Assembly (NCBI GenBank): GCA_003552485.1
Contig: PUMX01000439.1
Location: forward strand, 1 to 5,560
Source: Candidatus Hydrogenedentota bacterium
GTDB taxonomy: Bacteria > Hydrogenedentota > Hydrogenedentia > Hydrogenedentales > SLHB01
Length of the DNA: 5,560 nt
Direction: 5' to 3'
Notes under the pieces: model-generated
What the model saw: the letters and a program-made list of their open reading frames with translations, nothing else
Databases searched by the model: none
What the model was told of the DNA's origin: nothing
Translations under genes and position numbers: made by a program
In this document: piece by piece, positions 1-4,656 of the stretch
How positions within the stretch are numbered: position 1 is the stretch's first letter
Layout of the letters: every line of letters begins with the position of its first letter

Positions 1-2
1 CG

Positions 3-506
3 ACGCTGCATTGGTTCCGCCGCAAAGAATGGGACCTATTCGACAGCATGGACTGCTTCATCGCGCTGCTGCTTACGCCACAACACGCCAAGGAATACGG
101 CGCCGCCCATTTCCGGTTCTTTGTGGATATGCTAACTACCCACGCCGCCTGTGCAGGGCTCGCCAACCAGGGCCGCAGCGGGTCGGCGGGACCTGACCGT
201 GAACTTCTGATTGTCGGCCATGTGCGAGAGTGGAACTACGTTGTGAATCGCCAGCGGATCTTCCTTGAACAAATACTGCCTGAACTCAGCGGGCTGGATT
301 GGGAATCCGAAAAGACGGTTTCAACGCCGGACAACGCCCCCTCATTGACAGTGGCTGCGCGGGCCTACATGCGGGCCGTAGAAACATTGTACGCAACAGT
401 GACCGCCTCGCGCGCGAGTCAGCAAGACTTGACGCCACCTATGGGGGAATTGCATCGGGCGGCGTGTGTGATGTCGCGCGTTGGCGAGGCGCAGGCGGCG
501 AGTTGA
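3..506 (+). CDS. Unrecognised protein, 3' part of gene (start lies left of the window)
   Basis: The frame is open from the left edge to the TGA at 504-506 and gives 167 residues with no in-frame stop. An internal ATG at 48 exists, but the reading continues upstream of it (TLHWFRRKEWDLFDS precedes it), so I treat the gene as cut by the window edge. The visible part is soluble and looks mostly helical. It is rich in aromatic residues near the left (HWFRRKEWDLF, HFRFFVDML), has a mid-section ELLIVGHVREWNYVV, and an alanine-rich C-terminus. There is no signal peptide, membrane segment or catalytic motif that I can name. The next gene starts 322 bp downstream, so an operon with the c-di-GMP regulator is not obvious. 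I do not recognise the family. Coding status rests on the long open frame and protein-like composition. Confidence 0.6.
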   Translation, partial: TLHWFRRKEWDLFDSMDCFIALLLTPQHAKEYGAAHFRFFVDMLTTHAACAGLANQGRSGSAGPDRELLIVGHVREWNYVVNRQRIFLEQILPELSGLDWESEKTVSTPDNAPSLTVAARAYMRAVETLYATVTASRASQQDLTPPMGELHRAACVMSRVGEAQAAS

Positions 507-679
507 GCGCTGGCGGCCGCGCCACCACATACCCAACCCTAAAGAGCAGGTATTTTGTTGCCGATGCTCCGATTCTGGCGCGCGGCGTAATGAGGGCCAA
601 CGCGTCCGAAGACCGGGAGCCCCTATATCGAGCGCCACTAGTGAGGGGGCGGCTTTTCCGGCCGTGTAAGCCATGAGTG

Positions 680-688
680 TGGTATGAT
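680..688 (+). promoter_or_regulatory. Possible extended -10 promoter for the HD-GYP regulator
   Basis: TGGTATGAT matches the extended -10 pattern TGnTATAAT with one mismatch. No good -35 hexamer is found at 16-18 bp spacing, which extended -10 promoters can tolerate. Transcription would start near 695 and give a leader of roughly 135 nt that includes the tandem repeat at 706-735. The match is short, and sigma factor preferences in this lineage are unknown, so this is only a candidate. Confidence 0.25.
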
Positions 689-705
689 TGCTCTCGTCAA
701 AGTGG

Positions 706-735
706 TGACGTAGTAGCAGTTGACGCAGTAGCAAG
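706..735. repeat. Tandem direct repeat, two 15-bp units, 13-bp core
   Basis: Two head-to-tail copies of TGACG(T/C)AGTAGCA sit at 706-718 and 721-733, differing at one base, with period 15 bp. They lie about 95-120 bp before the start codon of the response regulator. If the candidate start site near 695 is right, the repeat falls in the early transcribed leader. Possible roles are a two-site operator or a chance duplication. The second unit also contains TTGACG (720-725), a fair -35 hexamer, but no good -10 follows at normal spacing. Confidence 0.5.
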
Positions 736-828
736 TATGGGATAGCGCTGTCCACGCTGCTGAGGAGGCGCCGCGTAGCGTCTGGGACGGAGGCGCTTAT
801 CCGTACCGGCATTACCGAAGGGCCCAAT

Positions 829-2040
829 ATGAGCAATCAGCGGGAACTGTCCGCCACCATCCTCGCCGTGGATGATGTGCGGGAAAACGTTCATCTGCTG
901 AAGCATCTACTGAATCCCAAGGGATACGCGGTACGTGAGGCGTTTGACGGGGAGCAGGCCCTTGAAGAGGTGCGCAAGGCGCCGCCCGACGTCATTCTGC
1001 TCGACTTATTGCTGCCGGGAATAGATGGTATCGAGGTATGCCGGAAGCTGAAGTCCGATTCCGGCACCTACCATATCCCCATCATTATTATTACCGGCGT
1101 AACCGAACGCGAAGCCAATCTGCGGGCCATTCAGGCCGGCGCCGACGACTACCTGACCAAACCCGTCGATTCCGCAATGCTGTACACCCGCATTCAAAGT
1201 TGTTTGCGGACCAAGATGCTTCAGGATCAGATCCGTTCCTATCAACGCCAACTCGAGCACAGCAACGAGACGCTTGAGGAACGCATACGCGAACGAACCC
1301 GGCAGCTTGAACGGACGCAACATGTGACCGTCTTCTCCCTGGCGCGCCTGGCTGAATCGCGCGATACGGAAACGGGCGAGCATCTTAGCCGCATCCGCCG
1401 GTATGTGCAAGTGCTAGCCCAGCAAATGGGACAGTGGCCTACCTATCAGGACACGATCGACGCAGCCTTCGTCAAGGAGCTGTTTCATTCCAGTCCGCTC
1501 CACGATATCGGCAAAGTCGGCATACCCGACTCAATTCTATTGAAACCCGGCAAGCTGTCGCCGGAAGAATTTGATATCATGAAGATGCATACTGTGATCG
1601 GCGGAGATACGCTAAAGGCTGCGGACATTGAGGCGGGCAAAGGCTCTTTTCTCACGATGGGACGGGATATCGCTTACTACCATCACGAGAAATGGAATGG
1701 AAGCGGATATCCGTATGGCGTCGCGGGCGCGGACATTCCGCTGGCCGCCCGCATCGTCGCGCTGGGCGATTGTTATGACGCCCTAACAACGAAACGCCCG
1801 TACAAGGAAGCATTCAGCCATGAGACAGCCAAGGAAATCATTCTCGACAGCAAGGGAACCCACTTTGATCCTCAAGTCGTAGATGCCTTTCTTGCCGTGG
1901 AGGAGCAGTTTATTGCTATTCAGGAGGCCCTGCGCGATCCGGACGGGCCAACCCATATCGAAGCAGTCACGAAAACGTTGGACGATCTCCGCGAGCGCTC
2001 GGCCCACGCGTCCACGGGGGTGGAAGAGTCTAGCGGCTGA
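829..2040 (+). CDS. RpfG-type response regulator: REC receiver plus HD-GYP domain, probable c-di-GMP phosphodiesterase
   Basis: 403 residues, complete. The receiver domain (about 9-127) has the acidic pair D15/D16, the phospho-acceptor D59 in VILLDLLLPGIDG, conserved T89 and K111 (LTKPVD). A charged coiled-coil linker spans about 130-165. The HD-GYP domain (about 166-370) has H185 (GEHLSRI), the H225-D226 pair with K229 (PLHDIGK), H254 (MKMHTVIGG), H285-H286 with the GYP triplet at 293-295 (HHEKWNGSGYP), D314 and D317 (GDCYDALT) and the KGTHFDP motif at 342-348. These are the metal-binding and signature residues of active c-di-GMP phosphodiesterases in this family, so activity is likely; the regulatory input would be phosphorylation of D59 by a histidine kinase not in the window. 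The ATG has a modest GAAGGG ribosome binding site 6 nt upstream (817-822). A cytoplasmic protein: there is no signal peptide or membrane helix. The short acidic and serine-rich tail (HASTGVEESSG) is not part of the domain. Confidence 0.95.
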   Translation: MSNQRELSATILAVDDVRENVHLLKHLLNPKGYAVREAFDGEQALEEVRKAPPDVILLDLLLPGIDGIEVCRKLKSDSGTYHIPIIIITGVTEREANLRAIQAGADDYLTKPVDSAMLYTRIQSCLRTKMLQDQIRSYQRQLEHSNETLEERIRERTRQLERTQHVTVFSLARLAESRDTETGEHLSRIRRYVQVLAQQMGQWPTYQDTIDAAFVKELFHSSPLHDIGKVGIPDSILLKPGKLSPEEFDIMKMHTVIGGDTLKAADIEAGKGSFLTMGRDIAYYHHEKWNGSGYPYGVAGADIPLAARIVALGDCYDALTTKRPYKEAFSHETAKEIILDSKGTHFDPQVVDAFLAVEEQFIAIQEALRDPDGPTHIEAVTKTLDDLRERSAHASTGVEESSG

Positions 2041-2042
2041 GT

Positions 2043-2083
2043 GGCAGCGCGCGCTGCCGCTCCTTCCCATTCGCGAGGAGCGG
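2043..2083 (+). terminator. Two adjoining hairpins directly after the HD-GYP gene, possible terminator or mRNA 3' end
   Basis: The first is a perfect 16-bp palindrome, GGCAGCGCGCGCTGCC (2043-2058), two bases after the stop codon; it folds as a 6-bp stem with a GCGC loop. The second has perfect 8-bp arms, CCGCTCCT (2057-2064) and AGGAGCGG (2076-2083), around an 11-nt loop. They share two bases (2057-2058), so both cannot be fully formed at once. Neither is followed by a run of T, so this is not a textbook intrinsic terminator. It may stop transcription by another route or protect the mRNA end. Confidence 0.4.
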
Positions 2084-2196
2084 ATTGCGAGGCTGCGTTG
2101 GCGCGATATGCGGAACCGGCTTAGTCAGTGGGGGTACACGAGAGCGCATGGGCCGGGTAGCCCTAAGGATATCAACATATACATACTAGAGATTGG

Positions 2197-3576
2197 ATGA
2201 CCATGCGAACCTTTGTGATCGTTTCTTTGGCGGCGGCCTTATTCTGGGGACCAACAATGAACGCACAAGAGCAGACCGGCGAGAGGCAGATTACGTTCGG
2301 CCAGAAGAACCACATGCTGGACAACAACGACAATTACTCACCGGATATGCGGTTTCTCGCATACGATACGCGGGAAACCGTGGGACCGGGGCTCGACAAT
2401 TGTCAAACCATTGAGATGGTGGAGATTGGAACGGGCGAAGTAACGGTGCTCTACGCGCCGGAAACCCTCACAGGGGAACAAGCAGCGCCTGGTCTTGGCG
2501 CGGTGTCGTTCTCGCCGACAGCGATGGAAGTCGTGTTCATCCATGGCCCGCTTATAGGGGAAGTTGAAGAGCGCGGGTACTATGGGATGACCAACCGCAA
2601 GGGCGCGGTCGTTCCCGCCGATGGGAGCGGCGAAAAGCGCTGGCTGGACTTCCGCGATGTGGCCACGGACCGCGACACGATTCCTGGCGCGCACCGCGGC
2701 GGAACGCACCGGCACGAATACGCGTTAGACGGGAGACGCGTCGGTTTCACCTACGACGACTACCTGATGCAAGCGTATGGGCGCACCATCGGCTATCTTG
2801 AACCACACCCCGCCGCGCCGCAAGGCGCCAGCCATTACTTCGCCCTGCTTGTCCCCATTGTTCCCGAGGGAACGGCGGCGCCCGGAGAATTGGAGCGGGC
2901 CGCTGGCGATTCGTGGGTGGGACACAAAGGTCAGATGCGCGCCTTTATTGGCAAAGTGCGCGAGGAAGACGGAAGCTATCAGGAATCATTGTTCGCGGTG
3001 GATGTTCCGGCCGATGTGGATATCACTACGGCCGACGCGGGCTCAGCGCAACGTTTCCCGACGCCGCCGCAAGGCGTGCGCGTCCGGCGATTGACTCACG
3101 ACTGGGCCGGCGGCATCGTGCGCGGAACAGCGGATGGCCGCCGGATCGCGTATTACGCCAAAGCCGAGGACGGCTCGACTCAGGTGTTCATCATTCCGTC
3201 GGATGGATCGGACCAACACGAGGAACCTTCCAAGCGGCCAGTCCAGGCGACGCGCCTTCCCGCGGGGGCTGGACCAAGCCTGCGGTGGCATCCTTCAGGC
3301 GAGTGGATCCTGTGTCAGAGCGAAGACGGCATCGCTGTGACCTATGTCGGAGAAGGCGAACGGTTCGGCCGCTCCTACTATGTCACGCCGCACAGCGACG
3401 GCCAGGAACGAAACCAGGCTGTCTGGTCGCCTGACGGCGAATCCCTCGCTTACAATAAGGCTACACCAACTTATGACGCTGATGGAAACCGGATCCGTAC
3501 GTACGCGGGCAAGGATTTCTCTCAGATCTTCGTCACGGCGTTTGATCGCGAAGCGCTTTCGCGGCCCATTCAGTAG
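2197..3576 (+). CDS. Exported YidR-like beta-propeller protein (DUF3748 / TolB-type PD40 repeats)
   Basis: 459 residues. The N-terminus (MTMRTFVIVSLAAALFWGP) is a signal peptide with likely cleavage after MNA at 21-23, so the mature protein begins near QEQTGERQITFG and should be periplasmic or secreted. The rest matches, from memory, the E. coli YidR family: QITFGQKNH (31-39) followed by NYSPDMRFLAYDTR, TIEMVEIGTGEV (71-82), VVFIHGP (112-118), RGGTHRHEYALDGRRVGFTYDD (168-188), GASHYFALLVP (210-220), DSWVGHKG (238-245) and PPQGVRVRRLTHDW (290-303). Propeller blades of the TolB/WD40-like type are visible in RGTADGRRIAYYAK (309-322), LRWHPSGEWILC (362-373) and VWSPDGESLAYNK (409-421). The family has no established biochemical role that I can state; a binding or scaffold role is a guess. 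ATG 2197 is taken as start; ATG 2203 is equally possible, because the upstream TAGAGA is a weak ribosome binding site for either. A short AT-rich patch (2168-2190) precedes the start. Confidence 0.85.
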   Translation: MTMRTFVIVSLAAALFWGPTMNAQEQTGERQITFGQKNHMLDNNDNYSPDMRFLAYDTRETVGPGLDNCQTIEMVEIGTGEVTVLYAPETLTGEQAAPGLGAVSFSPTAMEVVFIHGPLIGEVEERGYYGMTNRKGAVVPADGSGEKRWLDFRDVATDRDTIPGAHRGGTHRHEYALDGRRVGFTYDDYLMQAYGRTIGYLEPHPAAPQGASHYFALLVPIVPEGTAAPGELERAAGDSWVGHKGQMRAFIGKVREEDGSYQESLFAVDVPADVDITTADAGSAQRFPTPPQGVRVRRLTHDWAGGIVRGTADGRRIAYYAKAEDGSTQVFIIPSDGSDQHEEPSKRPVQATRLPAGAGPSLRWHPSGEWILCQSEDGIAVTYVGEGERFGRSYYVTPHSDGQERNQAVWSPDGESLAYNKATPTYDADGNRIRTYAGKDFSQIFVTAFDREALSRPIQ

Positions 3577-3577
3577 C

Positions 3578-3599
3578 CCGCCTGTCCACAGACCGGCGG
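3578..3599 (+). repeat. Hairpin immediately after the YidR-like gene
   Basis: The outer arms CCGCC (3578-3582) and GGCGG (3595-3599) and inner arms GTC (3584-3586) and GAC (3591-3593) form an interrupted stem with one T-C mismatch and a CACA loop. It begins one base after the TAG stop. No T-run follows, so it is unlikely to end transcription by itself and would still allow reading into the pilin-like gene. It could stabilise the upstream message or cause partial attenuation. Confidence 0.4.
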
Positions 3600-3624
3600 C
3601 CGGAGACAAGACGCAGCGAGGCAC

Positions 3625-3628
3625 AGGA
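3625..3628 (+). promoter_or_regulatory. Ribosome binding site that fixes the start of the pilin-like gene
   Basis: AGGA lies 6 nt before ATG 3635. The frame is open much farther upstream, overlapping the end of the YidR-like gene, but this site, the normal spacing and the prepilin leader that follows all support 3635 as the true start. Confidence 0.55.
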
Positions 3629-3634
3629 TCAATA

Positions 3635-4093
3635 ATGCATCGGATTAAGCACCCCAACGGCGGTTACAGCCTTATCGAGCTGGCTATCTTGTGCCTCGTG
3701 CTGGTGATCGTCTGTATTTTCGTATTCGTGAACCGGACCCTCTTTTTCGGCGCGCCTGCGCCAACGCAGAACGAAGAAGAATTCGCAGTGGCGCTGGTGC
3801 GGCTTGGGATTCAAAGTTACGCCGTGGAGTCGCGCAGCACTGGCCGTGTTCCAGAGTATCCGATTCGGCTCGATAACGCCGACAGCGGCGTAGAAGCCTC
3901 CGAAACGACCCCGCTATTTACCGAAGTGGTGCCGGAAGGCTTGCGGTCTGGTTGGCGAAAGGTGGGCGCGAACGAATATGTGTATGGCGACGTCGTGGAA
4001 GACCAAGAGGGAAACACGTATCACTATGATCCGCTAAGCGGAGCGTTTACGCGAGGACGGTCGAGGGAGTCCGAGCCCGTCTACTCGACATAA
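3635..4093 (+). CDS. Pseudopilin-like protein with type IV prepilin leader
   Basis: 152 residues. The N-terminus has a short basic leader (HRIKHPNGG) ending in glycine, then YSLIE and a hydrophobic stretch to about residue 33. This is the pattern cut and methylated by prepilin peptidase, with cleavage expected after G10 and the conserved glutamate at position +5 (E15). The hydrophobic part (LAILCLVLVIVCIFVFV) would anchor the protein in the inner membrane or pack in a pilus core; it contains two cysteines, which is unusual. The C-terminal domain (about 45-152) is outside the membrane, with GWRKVGANEYVYGDVV and GNTYHYDPLSGAFTR resembling the end of small GspG-type pseudopilins. No other pilus or type II secretion gene is present. 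The 58-bp gap to the upstream gene allows co-transcription. Prepilin class is well supported; assignment to pilus, secretion system or stand-alone protein is open. Confidence 0.85.
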   Translation: MHRIKHPNGGYSLIELAILCLVLVIVCIFVFVNRTLFFGAPAPTQNEEEFAVALVRLGIQSYAVESRSTGRVPEYPIRLDNADSGVEASETTPLFTEVVPEGLRSGWRKVGANEYVYGDVVEDQEGNTYHYDPLSGAFTRGRSRESEPVYST

Positions 4094-4103
4094 CCGATAT
4101 GTA

Positions 4104-4117
4104 ACGGCTTCGGCCGT
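4104..4117 (+). repeat. UUCG-tetraloop hairpin between the pilin-like and DUF3592 genes
   Basis: ACGGC-TTCG-GCCGT forms a 5-bp stem closed by the very stable C(UUCG)G tetraloop. It starts 10 nt after the upstream TAA and ends 9 nt before the ATG at 4127. It is followed by ATTCATTCC, too weak a T-tract for a confident terminator. It covers the zone where a ribosome binding site for the next gene would lie, and no purine-rich site is visible there. Confidence 0.5.
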
Positions 4118-4126
4118 ATTCATTCC

Positions 4127-4585
4127 ATGAGCTTCAACAAGACATTCGGGAATACCAATCCTTTGTGGCGCCACATTGCGCCCGTCCTTGCCGCGTTCGG
4201 GCTGGTTGTGCTGGCTGTCGTGATTGCCCGGATCACGGATCTCAACGATCGAGCTATGCTCGATTTTGGCGGGGCCCGCGCCGCCGCGACGGCTGAGCCA
4301 GCCAATGAGAACGTATTCCGAGTGCGGTTCACGGATGCCCAAGGCAACATTCACGCGCGCCGTATCGAGTCCGGATGGCTGCCTCCCCGGATCCCCAGCG
4401 AGGGCGGAGAGATCATTGTGGCGTACGCTCCGGACCAGCCCAACCGATTTTTGCCCGCGGGGAGTTCGTATGCGCCCGGCGTTTTGGTGTTCGTCTTGTT
4501 CTTAGCGGGATTGACGCTCGTCCTGCGCGTTCGTCAGCAAGTTCTCGCCAGCGTTCGCGCCAAACGGGACCGTTCCACGAAGTAA
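4127..4585 (+). CDS. DUF3592-type membrane protein, two transmembrane helices
   Basis: 152 residues. Helix 1 spans about 16-34 (HIAPVLAAFGLVVLAVVIA) and helix 2 about 116-134 (APGVLVFVLFLAGLTLVLR), ending in a basic cytoplasmic tail (RVRQQVLASVRAKRDRSTK). The loop between them carries the DUF3592 pattern: VFRVRFTDAQGNIHARR (63-79) with an aromatic/charged beta-strand, then GGEIIVAYAPDQPNRFLP (93-110), where the family typically shows a G-x-x-V-x-V-x-Y-x-P-x-x-P sequence. With this topology the loop would face the periplasm. Biochemical function of the family is not known to me. ATG 4127 is the only reasonable start: an in-frame stop (the TAA of the preceding gene, same frame) lies 33 bp upstream and no GTG/TTG alternative exists between them. 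The lack of a visible ribosome binding site, replaced by a hairpin, is odd; translation may be weak or coupled to the preceding gene. Confidence 0.8.
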   Translation: MSFNKTFGNTNPLWRHIAPVLAAFGLVVLAVVIARITDLNDRAMLDFGGARAAATAEPANENVFRVRFTDAQGNIHARRIESGWLPPRIPSEGGEIIVAYAPDQPNRFLPAGSSYAPGVLVFVLFLAGLTLVLRVRQQVLASVRAKRDRSTK

Positions 4586-4587
4586 GA

Positions 4588-4640
4588 CCAGCCGCTGTGG
4601 AAGCCCTAAGGCGCTGCCGCGGCGGCTGGCTATTTCTTGT
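4588..4640. terminator. Probable bidirectional terminator between convergent genes
   Basis: Perfect 8-bp arms CCAGCCGC (4588-4595) and GCGGCTGG (4622-4629) enclose a 26-nt loop that holds a small inner hairpin, GCC-CTAA-GGC (4603-4612). On the plus strand the stem is followed by CTATTTCTTGTG; on the minus strand the other flank reads TCTTACTTCGTGG. Both tails are T-rich but interrupted. It starts two bases after the DUF3592 stop and lies about 27 bp beyond the minus-strand gene's stop, the expected place for a shared terminator. Confidence 0.5.
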
Positions 4641-4656
4641 GTAGCGAAGCTCTCAA

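Larger units (their letters stand above)
507..828. other. 322-bp non-coding stretch upstream of the HD-GYP regulator
   Basis: No convincing gene lies here on either strand. The open frames that cross it are arginine-rich and low in plausible protein features. It holds a small hairpin just after the upstream stop (511-524, arms TGGCG/CGCCA, 4-nt loop, no U-tract), a possible extended -10 element (680-688), a tandem 15-bp repeat (706-735), and a second hairpin (777-797, arms AGCGTCT/AGGCGCT with one G-U pair, 7-nt loop) about 20 nt before the ribosome binding site. The 8-mer GGAGGCGC also occurs twice (764-771 and 789-796). A leader this long suggests the downstream regulator has its own promoter and perhaps its own control region. 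Confidence 0.6.

Noticed and set aside
720..748. Sigma-70 promoter using TTGACG (720-725) as -35
   Set aside because: At 15-18 bp spacing the only -10 candidates are poor (TAGCGC, GATAGC).
701..825. Possible GEMM-type c-di-GMP riboswitch before the HD-GYP gene, prompted by GGTGACG at 704-710
   Set aside because: The rest of the conserved core (GGTGACGCAAAGCC and the second-helix receptor) is absent; the next bases are TAGTAGC. One 7-mer is not enough.
342..836. 164-residue open frame on the minus strand covering the whole non-coding stretch
   Set aside because: It overlaps the end of the left gene, is rich in arginine and histidine in the manner of antisense frames in GC-rich DNA, and shows no domain or ribosome binding site.
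2168..2192. AT-rich patch before the YidR-like gene as a promoter (TATACA or CATACT as -10)
   Set aside because: Both hexamers match only 4 of 6 positions, no -35 sits at proper spacing, and the leader would be nearly absent. It may still aid local melting, but I cannot support a promoter.
1883..2200. Overlapping plus-strand frame continuing past the HD-GYP stop, considered as a frameshifted C-terminus
   Set aside because: The HD-GYP domain is already complete with its KGTHFDP end motif, and the alternative frame shows no known motif.
3344..3634. Upstream extension of the pilin-like reading frame
   Set aside because: It overlaps the well-supported YidR-like gene in another frame, and the ATG at 3635 has a ribosome binding site and starts directly at a prepilin leader.
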